Source of the DNA: UBA5239 sp040391785
Lineage (GTDB): Bacteria > Verrucomicrobiota > Lentisphaeria > Victivallales > Victivallaceae
Direction: 5' to 3'
Assembly (NCBI GenBank): GCA_040391785.1
Contig: JBEBXH010000004.1
Coordinates: 1-64,000, forward strand
Length of the DNA stretch: 64,000 bases
Shown here: piece by piece, positions 1 to 8,250 of the stretch
Layout: every line of letters starts with the position of its first letter
Position numbering within the stretch: position 1 is the stretch's first letter
Notes under the pieces: generated by a model
Seen by the model: only the letters and a program-made list of their open reading frames with translations
The model's database searches: none
Told to the model about the DNA's origin: nothing
Made by a program: the position numbers and the translations under genes

Positions 1-83
1 TGTTCAAGGACGGGCAGATCGTCAACCACATGGTTGGCATGAAGGACAAGACCACATTGGTCAACGCCATCAAAAACGCCTGA
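1..83 (+). CDS. trxA: Thioredoxin, C-terminal fragment
   Basis: The frame is open from the window edge and closes with TGA at 81-83. The 26 remaining residues start FKDGQIVNHMVGMKDK and end AIKNA, which resembles the last beta strand and helix of a thioredoxin (x-FKDGQ-x-V-x-x-x-VG, then a C-terminal amphipathic helix). The CxxC active site lies outside the window, so the call rests only on this tail. A cytoplasmic disulfide reductase is expected. A thioredoxin-like domain of another protein cannot be excluded. Confidence 0.6.
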   Translation, partial: FKDGQIVNHMVGMKDKTTLVNAIKNA

Positions 84-95
84 GACGCTTTCGCA

Positions 96-423
96 AATTG
101 GACGCCACTTTTCAGTGGCTGAATTGGCCGGCGCTGCGCGCCTGAATTGGCCGCAGCCGTTGGCTGCTGAATTGGAGAATTGGGAGAGGTTCTCCGTGTA
201 GCCAGCGACCGTCCGTGTAAGCCTGTGTTTCCAGGAAAAATAGGACTTATAGGACACATCCGCCTTCGCCAAGGCTACGGCGTGACAAGTGGGACGTATG
301 GGAATGATCTTCCCCATTCCCTGATTCCCCAATTCAGCAGCCACAGGCTGCGGCCAATTCAGGCACAAAGTGCCGACCAATTCTCCAATTCAGCCGCCAA
401 TGGCGGCGTCCAATTCTCCAATT
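96..423. repeat. AATTGG-box hairpin repeat element, copy 1
   Basis: AATTGG boxes begin at 96, 122, 145, 170 and 178. Inverted CCAATT boxes begin at 329, 354, 377, 385, 410 and 418. Most boxes are spaced 23-26 bp, and the longer spacers each hold a short hairpin with a different stem: GCCACT/AGTGGC, GGCGC/GCGCC, GCAGCC/GGCTGC, GGCAC/GTGCC, GCCGCC/GGCGGC. The core between the two arms (184-328) shares TCCGTGTAA, GGACACAT and GGGACGTATG with the second copy near 4640-4729. No convincing gene lies here. A TTGACT at 438-443 could belong to a promoter for the kinase operon, but no good -10 box was found. Confidence 0.75.
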
Positions 424-495
424 TTCCCCCTTTTTGCCTTGACTTTTTGCGTAACTGTGTCAAATTGTCTCATGTAATTTTTTGGAGAGTGACGA

Positions 496-1677
496 ATGCC
501 GAAACAGAAGTTTATTGATCGTTTGATTCAGCGCATGGACTCGATGGATTCGAGTAATCTGCAGTCGTTCCTGCTCAAGCTGTATCATGAAAAGGGATTC
601 CTGGATACGCTGCTGAATGCCATGCAGGAGGGGATCCTGGTCATAAATCACGATTTGCGGATTATTTACCATAACCACGCGGCGGCGGAAATTCTGGGGC
701 TGCCCGAGGATCTCACCAATATCCGGCTCTCGCAGTTCCTGACCAATGTCAACTGGCGCAAGATCATGGAACTGGATGAGGAGGAGTGGGTACGGCTCTC
801 CAGTCAGGAAGTCGAGATCATGTATCCGGTGCACCGTTATGTGCATTTTTACCTGATGCCGCACGGGGCGGAGGAGGGGCTCGGCACGGTGATTTTGCGC
901 GATATCACCGAATCCCGCGCCCGCACCATGAGCGAGCTGGAAGCCGAGACCGACCGTGCGATATCGATGCTGGCGGCGGAGGTCGCCCACGAAATCGGCA
1001 ATCCTTTGAACAGTTTGTACCTGAATTTGCAGTTGCTGCAGCAGGAGCTGAACTGCGGCGAGGAATTCGATCGCACCGAGGCCGCCGAGATGATTCAGGT
1101 GGCGCGCGGCGAGGTCGAGCGCCTCGACAATATCATCAATCAGTTCCTGCGGGCGATCCGTCCCGGACGGCCCAAGCTGGCGCCGCTTGAGCTCGGCGCG
1201 CTGCTGATCGAGACGCTTAAATTCATGGACAAAGAGATCGAAAACCGCAGTATCGCCGTGAATTTTTCGCATCCGGAAGTGCTGCCGATGATCTCGGGCG
1301 ATGCGGCGCAGTTGAAACAGGCTTTTTACAACATTATCAAAAATGCGATTCAGGCGATGCCGGAGGGCGGCTCGCTGCAGATCGCAGGTGAATATGACGC
1401 CGATTACGTGACGCTGGAGTTTGCCGATTCGGGGCAGGGGATCAGCGCGGAACAGCTGGGGAGGATGTTCCGGCCGTTTCACACCACCAAGGTGAACGGG
1501 TCGGGGATCGGGATGATGATTATCGAGCGGGTGATGCGGGAACACGGCGCGTCGCTGTCGCTGCAATCGCGGGAGGGCAAGGGCACGACGATTTTGCTGC
1601 GTTTCCCGCGGATCGGGCGCAGGCTGCATATTTTGCCGCAGCCGTCGAAACAGGAAGGAACGGAAGAGAATGAGTAA
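496..1677 (+). CDS. NtrB-like PAS sensor histidine kinase
   Basis: This is a 393-aa soluble two-component kinase with no membrane segment, so it is probably a cytoplasmic sensor. Residues about 30-140 form a PAS-like domain (MQEGILVINHDLRIIYHN). The dimerisation/phosphoacceptor segment is AAEVAHEIGNPLN with the likely phosphorylated His at 165. The ATPase domain follows with an N box (IIKNAIQAMPEGG), G1 (FADSGQGIS), F box (FRPFHTTK) and G2 (GSGIGMMIIERVM). ATG at 496 is preceded by GGAGAG at 484-489. The stop overlaps the next gene by 8 bp, and the NtrC-type regulator two genes on is the obvious partner. The signal sensed is unknown. Confidence 0.92.
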   Translation: MPKQKFIDRLIQRMDSMDSSNLQSFLLKLYHEKGFLDTLLNAMQEGILVINHDLRIIYHNHAAAEILGLPEDLTNIRLSQFLTNVNWRKIMELDEEEWVRLSSQEVEIMYPVHRYVHFYLMPHGAEEGLGTVILRDITESRARTMSELEAETDRAISMLAAEVAHEIGNPLNSLYLNLQLLQQELNCGEEFDRTEAAEMIQVARGEVERLDNIINQFLRAIRPGRPKLAPLELGALLIETLKFMDKEIENRSIAVNFSHPEVLPMISGDAAQLKQAFYNIIKNAIQAMPEGGSLQIAGEYDADYVTLEFADSGQGISAEQLGRMFRPFHTTKVNGSGIGMMIIERVMREHGASLSLQSREGKGTTILLRFPRIGRRLHILPQPSKQEGTEENE

Positions 1678-2578
1678 GAAATTACAGCTGCAGTTGACCT
1701 CGAACCCCTTTACCGCCGAGCATGGTGCGGGGCTTTGCGAGGAATGCCGCAGGGTTTGCGAATTTTATGGGTTTGAGTTCGGCATTCAGCTGCACAACTC
1801 GGCCCCGGAAGAAGAAATCGAGCGCTGCGCGTCGTACCGGGTGCCGCTGAGCGCGCACCTGCCGCTGCTGGCGGAGTTCAATATCAACCTGGCGGCGGCA
1901 CGGGACGGCGAAGCGCAGTCCGAGCTGGCGGCCAGCGCCGCGCTGATGCGCGAATACGGCATTACGCACGGGGTTTTTCACGGTTTCCGGATGATCGACG
2001 AGCCGACCCCGGCGTTCAACCGGACGCTGTCGTATGTCGATGCCATGAGCGGCGGGTTCCGGGCGGATCTCTCCTATGACGGAGAGTCGCGGTTCAACTG
2101 CGATTTCACCGATCGGCCGGAGTTCCTCGAACGCCGCGGACTGGTACGCGAGCGCCTCGAACGGATGCGGAAGGATTACCCGGATTTGACCATTTGCATG
2201 GAAAACGATTTTCCGACGTTCGCTTCCGGTAACATCTTTGCCCGCGACATGATCGCGCTGAAACATCCGATGTGCTTTGATACCAGTCATCTGTGGACCT
2301 CGTGTCATTTGCTGGGGCGCGATTTTCACGCGGAAGCGGAGAAAATTGTAAATTCGGGCATGGTCAAAATGGTTCATTTGCACGCCTCGAAATTCACGGA
2401 GGAAACGCCGATTCTGCAGTGGGGCGACGGCCACTTGCCGCTGCGGACGCCGAACCGTATGGATCTGCCGAAACTGGTGAAGCTCTTCCGCAAGGCGGGT
2501 TTGCAGTTGATCGTGCTGGAAATCACGGACGGTTCGGTGGACGATATCCATGATTTCGCGTCGATGTGGGAGGAGTGA
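1670..2578 (+). CDS. Xylose-isomerase-like TIM-barrel protein (AP endonuclease 2 family fold)
   Basis: This 302-aa protein resembles the sugar phosphate isomerase/epimerase superfamily. Strand-end motifs typical of the divalent metal site are visible: MEND (Glu), CFDTSH (Asp/His), VHLHAS (His) and VLEITD (Glu). There is no signal peptide, so it should be cytoplasmic. Its start overlaps the kinase stop by 8 bp and its stop is 6 bp before the response regulator start, so the three genes are almost certainly co-translated. Lying between a kinase and its regulator is unusual and suggests either a metabolic link to the signal or a co-regulated housekeeping role. The substrate cannot be predicted; an endonuclease IV-like role is less likely. 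Confidence 0.75.
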   Translation: MSKKLQLQLTSNPFTAEHGAGLCEECRRVCEFYGFEFGIQLHNSAPEEEIERCASYRVPLSAHLPLLAEFNINLAAARDGEAQSELAASAALMREYGITHGVFHGFRMIDEPTPAFNRTLSYVDAMSGGFRADLSYDGESRFNCDFTDRPEFLERRGLVRERLERMRKDYPDLTICMENDFPTFASGNIFARDMIALKHPMCFDTSHLWTSCHLLGRDFHAEAEKIVNSGMVKMVHLHASKFTEETPILQWGDGHLPLRTPNRMDLPKLVKLFRKAGLQLIVLEITDGSVDDIHDFASMWEE

Positions 2579-2584
2579 TTGCCT

Positions 2585-3937
2585 ATGAGCGATGAAGTCA
2601 AACGCACGATGATGATTGCCGACGACGAGCGGCACACGCGGGAGGCGCTCGAGCGCTTTTTTCGCCGTAAATACCAGGTGACGCTGGCCGAGGACGGCGA
2701 GCGCGCCATCAATCTCCTGCAGCGCAACAATTACGATCTGGTCCTGACCGACCTGAATATGCCCGGCGCGGGCGGCATGGAGGTGATCGGGGCGGCGCTG
2801 AAAAAGTCGCCGCCGCCGGCCTGCATCGTGTTCACGGCCTACGGGTCGATCGAAAACGCTATTGCCGCGATCAAGCAGGGCGCCACCGATTTCGTCACCA
2901 AGCCGATCAATCTGGAGCAGCTCGATCATGTGATCGACAAGGCGCTGGAAAACAAGGTATTGAAGGCCGAAAATCAACGGTTGAAAAAACGCCTCAGCTC
3001 TGATTTCGAACTCGACAACATCGTGGCGAAGTCACCGCAGATGCGCGAGATCATGAACATGGTCGCGCAGGTGGCGAAAACGCGCTCCACGATCATGATT
3101 TCCGGCGAGAGCGGCACCGGCAAGGAAGTCATCGCCCGCGCCATTCACAAGCTCAGCGAGCGCCAGGGCGCGTTCATCCCCGTCAACTGCGCGGCGCTCC
3201 CCGCGACCTTGCTGGAAAGTGAGCTTTTCGGTCACGAACGAGGCTCCTTCACCGGGGCCATCGAACAGAAGAAAGGGCGCTTCGAACTGGCCGACGGCGG
3301 AACGCTGTTCCTCGACGAAATCGGCGAGATCGACCAGATGGTTCAAGTGAAGCTGTTGCGCGTGCTCGAGACCCGGACTTTTGAGCGGGTAGGGGGCGAG
3401 GAACCGATTTACACCGATACGCGGCTGATTTCCGCGACCAACCGCGACTTGCGGCTGCTGGTGGATGAAGGGAAATTCCGCGAGGATCTGTTTTACCGCC
3501 TGGACGTGATCAGTATCGTGATGCCGCCGCTGCGCGAGCGCGTCGAAGATGTTCCGATTCTGGTCAAGCGTTTCATGGACGAATTCGCCGAGTTCAACGA
3601 CAAGAAGATTGACGGCATTTCCGAGGCGGCGCTGGATGCTTTGAGTTCGTATTCGTGGCCCGGAAACATCCGCGAACTGCGCAACTGCGTGGAACAGATG
3701 GTGGTATTGTCGCGCGGGCCGGTGCTGGAACTGGAAAACGTCCCGGCGGGGATACGTCATCAACGCGAGGTGCTGGTGCGTGCCGCGGCGCCCGAAGTGC
3801 TGGATTTGAGCAGTAACGAAAAACATTTGATTATGGCGGCGTTGCAGGAGTGCAACAACAACCGTACGCATGCTGCCGAAAAACTCGGCATCAGCCGCCG
3901 GACGCTGATCCGCAAAATCAAAGAATACGAGTTATAA
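2585..3937 (+). CDS. Sigma-54-dependent response regulator, NtrC family
   Basis: This 450-aa protein has three domains in the usual order. The receiver (about 5-125) carries acidic residues IADDE and the phosphoacceptor Asp in VLTDLNMP. The AAA+ domain (about 145-385) has Walker A GESGTGKE, the sigma-54 contact loop GSFTGA, Walker B GGTLFLDEIGE and the GNIRELRN segment. The C-terminus is a Fis-type HTH (NRTHAAEKLGISRRTLIRKI). A TTG at 2579 is in frame, but ATG at 2585 lies 9 nt after AGGAG (2571-2575) and is preferred. It should activate sigma-54 promoters after phosphorylation by the kinase at 496-1677; its targets are not evident here. Confidence 0.93.
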   Translation: MSDEVKRTMMIADDERHTREALERFFRRKYQVTLAEDGERAINLLQRNNYDLVLTDLNMPGAGGMEVIGAALKKSPPPACIVFTAYGSIENAIAAIKQGATDFVTKPINLEQLDHVIDKALENKVLKAENQRLKKRLSSDFELDNIVAKSPQMREIMNMVAQVAKTRSTIMISGESGTGKEVIARAIHKLSERQGAFIPVNCAALPATLLESELFGHERGSFTGAIEQKKGRFELADGGTLFLDEIGEIDQMVQVKLLRVLETRTFERVGGEEPIYTDTRLISATNRDLRLLVDEGKFREDLFYRLDVISIVMPPLRERVEDVPILVKRFMDEFAEFNDKKIDGISEAALDALSSYSWPGNIRELRNCVEQMVVLSRGPVLELENVPAGIRHQREVLVRAAAPEVLDLSSNEKHLIMAALQECNNNRTHAAEKLGISRRTLIRKIKEYEL

Positions 3938-4156
3938 TTACGAATTACGAATTGAAGAAAAATAGACATGCCACCGGGTGCTTACCCGGGCTGGGCCGGC
4001 GGCGAAACGCCGGTCGCTTTTAAAGCGAAACGAAATGTAAGCCGCAGGCGCTAAGTAAAGAATCACAGCTCGCCCGGAAGCGAGGTTGAAAAAGCGTGAA
4101 ACAGATTTTTCAACATTGAGCGAGAGGGCGGGAAACGTTAAGAATTGGAGGTAGCT
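3938..4156. other. Intergenic region rich in stem-loops before the HIT gene
   Basis: No protein is supported here. Several short inverted repeats lie in a row: CCGGGT/ACCCGG near 3973, CCGGC/GCCGG near 3995, CGCTTTTAAAGCG near 4014, CTCGC/GCGAG near 4071 and TTGAAAAA/TTTTTCAA near 4087. The stretch could be a 3' end of the upstream operon, a structured leader for the HIT gene, or another short repeat element. Which of these applies cannot be decided from one sequence. Confidence 0.35.
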
Positions 4157-4579
4157 ATGGACAATTGTATTTTCTGCAAGATTATTAAGGGTGAAATTCC
4201 GTCGTGCAAGGTTTATGAGGATGACAAGGTTTATGCGTTTCTGGATATCGGGCCGATCAATCCGGGGCATACGCTGGTGATTCCGAAGGAACATCACGTG
4301 GGCAGTTCCAGCATTCCGGAGGACATCGCGGGACGCATGTTCAAGGTCGGCAGCCGGATCGGCGTGGCGCTCAAGCGCGCGATGGATTACGACGGCTTCA
4401 ATCTGCATCTGGCGGACGGCAGCTGTGCCGGACAGGTGGTGATGCATGCGCATTTGCACGTGGTGCCGCGCGGCGTGGAGGATAATTTCCGCTGGAACTG
4501 GCGCCAGACTCCCTACGAATCCGACGCCGCCCGCAGCGAAGCCGCCGCCAAAATCGCCGAAAAAATCAAGCTCGACTGA
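4157..4579 (+). CDS. HIT family nucleotide-binding hydrolase (HinT-like)
   Basis: This 140-aa protein begins MDNCIFCKIIKGEIPS, a classic HIT start, and carries the histidine triad HAHLHVV near residues 101-107, with the middle His as the expected nucleophile on nucleoside phosphoramidates. NPGHTLVIPKEHH is the conserved upstream strand. An in-frame TTG at 4145 is possible, but ATG 4157 lies 5 nt after GGAGG (4147-4151). It is cytoplasmic and monocistronic, between a hairpin-rich intergenic stretch and the second AATTGG repeat copy. Members of this family are broad housekeeping enzymes; no specific pathway link is seen. Confidence 0.92.
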   Translation: MDNCIFCKIIKGEIPSCKVYEDDKVYAFLDIGPINPGHTLVIPKEHHVGSSSIPEDIAGRMFKVGSRIGVALKRAMDYDGFNLHLADGSCAGQVVMHAHLHVVPRGVEDNFRWNWRQTPYESDAARSEAAAKIAEKIKLD

Positions 4580-4585
4580 GCTTCG

Positions 4586-4765
4586 AATTGGACGCCACCG
4601 GTGGTGGCTGAATTGGTCGGCACTGCGTGCCTGAATTGGGGAATTAAGAGACTCTTTCCCATAGGGTTTCATACGTCCCATGTGTCTCATTTTTCATAGC
4701 CCCTACAGATTTGCACGGAAGTTTTTTCCCCAATTCTCCAATTCAGGCGCTTGCGCCGACCAATT
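4586..4765. repeat. AATTGG-box hairpin repeat element, copy 2
   Basis: AATTGG boxes begin at 4586, 4611 and 4634, with inverted CCAATT boxes at 4730, 4738 and 4760. Hairpins between them are GCCACC/GGTGGC, GGCAC/GTGCC and GGCGC/GCGCC. On the reverse strand the core reads TCCGTGCAA, GACACAT and GGGACGTATG in the same order as the core of copy 1. The element is convergent between a plus-strand gene (HIT) and a minus-strand gene (DUF4838), where the hairpins could also serve transcription termination. Confidence 0.7.
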
Positions 4766-4769
4766 CTCT

Positions 4770-7505
4770 TCAGATTTCCATCAGCGGCAGTGAATTAACC
4801 GGGACCGGGCCTTTGTATTCGTCTTCGGGGACCAGTTCCATGTAATCGTACCAGACGCCTTCCTCGGGGGCCAGCAGGGTTTCGTTGTAGAAAAAACCGG
4901 TCACGCCGGGAGTGACGAAGCGGACGCGTCCCAAGTCGTACCAGCGGTATTTGCCGTCGTCATTGGCCGGGTATTCGGCCTTGAAGCTACCGGTGGTCAC
5001 GCCGAGCCCGGGCGAATAGTTATAGAGTTTGAACAGGGGACCGGGTTGAGTCCGGGGCGTTTTGAATTCGGCGCGGGCGCGGATGCGAACCACGTAGTTT
5101 TTCACCGGATCGAGCGCGTCGACGAAGAACTGATAATGCCATTGCACACCCCAGGCGTTGCGTCCGATCTGGCGGACCGCATAGCCGCCGGTGGCGTCGG
5201 CGTCTTTCAGGTATTGTGACAAATTGATATGGATCCTCTTATTTTTGTATTGGACGGCGTTGGGTGACGAACTGGGAAGAATGGAAGATTCTTTGGTATT
5301 CTGATAATTCGTTTCCCAGTCTTTGAGTGCATCGGTATTGCCGTTCGAGCGCAGGAATAAACCGGGTTGTTTTTCCAGAATGGCTTTTGCCAGTTCCATG
5401 TTGGCGCGGTATTCTTCCAGATTGTTTTTGTTCGGCATCTTGGAAAGTTTGAAGGAGAGCATGACCAGCTGCTCGGCCTCGACGCGGTTGGCATAATCTT
5501 TCCGGCCATCGCACATGGAGAGTGCCTGGGCGAGGATCTCATCCATTGCAGCGAGGTCGGCGCGGGTGAAATTGATGGTTTCGCCTTTGCGGCGGTTCTG
5601 ATACCAGTGGGCCCATTTGTCGCGTTGGAATTTGACGTATTCGAGCATTTTCGGCGCGGCGGGACCGTAGTATTCGGCAGCGAACTCGTCGATCAGGGCG
5701 TCGAGCGGGTACTCCGTGTTCCACATTTTCTTGGCGAAAATCCATGATTTAAGTGCGCCGAGCGAACTGATTTCTCCATGCGCCACTTCGCTGAAAATCC
5801 CCATGACACCGATGCTTTTCAGGAAATCATAGCCGCGTACCTGGGCATCGAAGGTTGGGAACGGTTGTGGCGCGGCTTCATAACGGTCCGCATAATCCCA
5901 CAGCAAGACGTTGTCGGCAATCTTGCGCCATTGAGTGATTTCGGCCTCAATATCGCGTTTTGGGTTGATGTGATCCCGGACCTCGTTGATCGGCAGCAGC
6001 ATGTTGATCATGTTGGCGCGCTGGTGGATCGGGGCATAGACGATCAGGACGTTTTTTGACGGCTTGACATGTTTCGGGGGGACCTGGCTTTCCACGTAGG
6101 CCAGTGTCGAAATCAGGATATCGGGGTATTTTTTCGCCAGTTGATCGGCCACGCGGTTGGCAAGGTCGAGCTGCGCACCGGGAATGCCGTCGAGTTTGAT
6201 CAACTTCTGGCAGTTATCGCATTCACAGTTGGCATTGCGGTTATCGTTCGACGACACGCTGTAAATCCGGGCATAAGGGTTCTTCTGAATCACTTCATCG
6301 AGTTGCCGGGCAATTTCCTCCGCCAGGCCGGGCGCGGTGTAACAGAGTTGCCCGTCTTTCTGGGTGGATTTAAAACGCTTGCCATTGAGCAGCGGGAAAT
6401 ACTCCGGATGGCTTTGATAAAACTTATCGGCCGGAATCAGCTTGCTGTAAGTGTGGATGAAATAGCCGGTATGCGACCAGCCGCCGCCTTGATCATAGGG
6501 CAGGATATGGAAGAAAGACAATGGCATGATGCGGTTGAACGAGGCCCATACGGGGTTATAGCTTGCAGTGTAGAGGGTTTCGCGAATCTCGAAATCCGGG
6601 GAATTTTCGCGCGGAGCCAGCGTCAGTTTGCCGGTCTTGTTTTCGGGGATCACCGGCAGCATGTCGGCGGCATAACGGCGGCAGCCGAGATCGTCTTCCA
6701 GCAGAGCTAGGACTCCATACAAAATTCCACGGTAACCGGCGGTGATGAATAGATTACCATTTTTTACTTCCAGCTTGTAGCCTTGCAGTTTTTCGACCGG
6801 TGCGATTGCTGCATCGGTCGCGAGTTTCGTCTGGCCGACACTGATGTATTTCTTCGCATTTCCTTCCGGCTCCGCCTTGAAGTCCGTACCGTAAATACAG
6901 CTCAGGAAATGAGCGAGTTGTTCGGCGGCGTACTTCTCCTGTGGATTCGGCTGCTGCGGGTAATAGATCGCGTAACTTGCGATATTGTCCAGGGTTACGC
7001 TTTGCCCCGACGGCTTCAGCACGGATGTGGCCGCCAAGGGAGCCAGCCAGGCTGGCTTGGTTTTCAGTGAGCGGATTTCGCCGTCCGTGAAATAGCTGAC
7101 ACCCATTTGTTCGGTGGTGCCGCCGGCCATGATGATAACGGTGACATAGTGGGCGGCATCCGGTGCGGTCAGCTTATTGCCGACCTTGAACCAGTCGCGG
7201 GTTCCGTCCTGTCCGGTGCAAATAAAATCCTGCTTGAAGCCCTTTCGCTGCGCATTGAGCCAGTCGATTTTAATATGGGTTTGTTTGGCATTTTCGAGTT
7301 TCAGCCGGGCTGAAATTTTATATTGTTCGCCGGGGATGACCGGGGCCGGTTCGAATGAGATGACCTCCCACATTTTATTAGCGGAAATCTTGATTTCCGT
7401 GGTACCGTTGGCGGCGGGATTCGGCTTGTAATTCTGCGGCATCAGGTTCTGGGCGGAGAGCGAGATTGCGGCCAGCAATATTATTAAGCTTGAGAGAAAT
7501 TTCAT
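4770..7505 (-). CDS. Secreted DUF4838-type glycoside hydrolase-like protein
   Basis: The 911-aa product starts with a clear Sec signal peptide (MKFLSSLIILLAAISLSAQ). A GH67-N-like alpha/beta segment (YAAEQLAHFLSCIYG, about 190-280) precedes the core, where the SVSSNDNRNANCECDNC motif near residues 415-435 is characteristic of DUF4838 proteins. A C-terminal beta-sandwich ends the protein. The family is common in Lentisphaerae and Bacteroidetes glycan-degradation loci and is presumed to act on polysaccharide outside the cytoplasm, but its reaction is not established. The gene is 12 bp downstream of the pseudopilin gene and in one transcript with the GntR-GH38 fusion. Confidence 0.82.
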   Translation of the reverse strand: MKFLSSLIILLAAISLSAQNLMPQNYKPNPAANGTTEIKISANKMWEVISFEPAPVIPGEQYKISARLKLENAKQTHIKIDWLNAQRKGFKQDFICTGQDGTRDWFKVGNKLTAPDAAHYVTVIIMAGGTTEQMGVSYFTDGEIRSLKTKPAWLAPLAATSVLKPSGQSVTLDNIASYAIYYPQQPNPQEKYAAEQLAHFLSCIYGTDFKAEPEGNAKKYISVGQTKLATDAAIAPVEKLQGYKLEVKNGNLFITAGYRGILYGVLALLEDDLGCRRYAADMLPVIPENKTGKLTLAPRENSPDFEIRETLYTASYNPVWASFNRIMPLSFFHILPYDQGGGWSHTGYFIHTYSKLIPADKFYQSHPEYFPLLNGKRFKSTQKDGQLCYTAPGLAEEIARQLDEVIQKNPYARIYSVSSNDNRNANCECDNCQKLIKLDGIPGAQLDLANRVADQLAKKYPDILISTLAYVESQVPPKHVKPSKNVLIVYAPIHQRANMINMLLPINEVRDHINPKRDIEAEITQWRKIADNVLLWDYADRYEAAPQPFPTFDAQVRGYDFLKSIGVMGIFSEVAHGEISSLGALKSWIFAKKMWNTEYPLDALIDEFAAEYYGPAAPKMLEYVKFQRDKWAHWYQNRRKGETINFTRADLAAMDEILAQALSMCDGRKDYANRVEAEQLVMLSFKLSKMPNKNNLEEYRANMELAKAILEKQPGLFLRSNGNTDALKDWETNYQNTKESSILPSSSPNAVQYKNKRIHINLSQYLKDADATGGYAVRQIGRNAWGVQWHYQFFVDALDPVKNYVVRIRARAEFKTPRTQPGPLFKLYNYSPGLGVTTGSFKAEYPANDDGKYRWYDLGRVRFVTPGVTGFFYNETLLAPEEGVWYDYMELVPEDEYKGPVPVNSLPLMEI

Positions 7506-7517
7506 GATCGTTTTTCC

Positions 7518-8234
7518 TTATTCGGTCCACGGAATGCCGGAGTCGGAAATACGATCCCACATTTCGCGGTAATTACGTGAAGCGCTGACCGCTTTATCCC
7601 GGACAAAAGATTCGCCCATATTCTCGACATGTCCGTCGAAGAACAGGAGATTCAGCGAGTTACGCTGGTGGCGCGGGGCGATATCCCGCGTGGTTTTTGC
7701 CGATACCGCATAAGCGTTCTGGCCGAGTGTGGCAGCTGTCCGGTCGCCGAAAGAATCGCAGACAAACAGAGTCCGGGCCGGACGCTTGAGGGTGGTCATT
7801 TTCTGGCGTCGCATTTCCTGGGAATACACGGGAATTTTGAAGTAAACCTGTCCATAGCCGAGGTGCAGGGTCAGGTAACCGGTGTCTGTGGTCGGTTCAA
7901 TGACTTCCCGGTTTTTGTATTCCTTTACGGACGGTGGACACTCGAAGGCCTTCACTGCCTTGATATAGTCGCAGCGGTAGAGTGTGGAGTGCCAGCCGAC
8001 CCACTTGCCGGAGGAAAGGCCGCCGCCATTGTGATAAACGATCCAGCTGTCATAGTCCTGAAGATACATTTCCGAAGCCGTCCCGATCTGCTTCTGGTTC
8101 GAGGTGCACTTGGAAGTTTGGGCAGTGCTTCTGGCTGCATTCAGAGCAGGTAGCAGCATCGCCGCCAGAATTGCTATGATTGCGATGACTACCAGCAGTT
8201 CAATAAGTGTGAAGTGCTTTGCTGTTATTTTCAT
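7518..8234 (-). CDS. Pseudopilin-like protein with N-methylation motif and H-X9-DG motif
   Basis: The start is taken at 8234 because GGAG lies about 8 nt upstream and the product then opens MKITAKHFTLIELLVVIAII, a type IV prepilin signal with Glu+5 and a hydrophobic helix. A longer in-frame start at 8336 would run into the preceding gene. At 238 aa it is of usual length for the processing-associated H-X9-DG family, and RHQRNSLNLLFFDGHVE near the C-terminus supplies that motif. Such proteins are hugely expanded in PVC bacteria, where their role is unsettled (envelope or secretion-associated). It lies 16 bp after the GntR-GH38 gene and 12 bp before DUF4838. Confidence 0.85.
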   Translation of the reverse strand: MKITAKHFTLIELLVVIAIIAILAAMLLPALNAARSTAQTSKCTSNQKQIGTASEMYLQDYDSWIVYHNGGGLSSGKWVGWHSTLYRCDYIKAVKAFECPPSVKEYKNREVIEPTTDTGYLTLHLGYGQVYFKIPVYSQEMRRQKMTTLKRPARTLFVCDSFGDRTAATLGQNAYAVSAKTTRDIAPRHQRNSLNLLFFDGHVENMGESFVRDKAVSASRNYREMWDRISDSGIPWTE

Positions 8235-8250
8235 GTTGACGTCTCCTGGT

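Noticed and set aside
96..423. CRISPR array suggested by boxes spaced 23-26 bp
   Set aside because: The boxes are only six bases, orientation inverts half way, and the spacers are self-complementary hairpins; there are no cas genes.
180..518. Open frame of 112 codons on the plus strand
   Set aside because: It runs through the AATTGG hairpin element and core, has no ribosome-binding site and its residues simply translate the repeats.
460..3871. Long minus-strand frames opposite the kinase, TIM-barrel and response regulator genes
   Set aside because: These are antisense frames caused by GC-rich codon usage; the plus-strand proteins have complete domain signatures.
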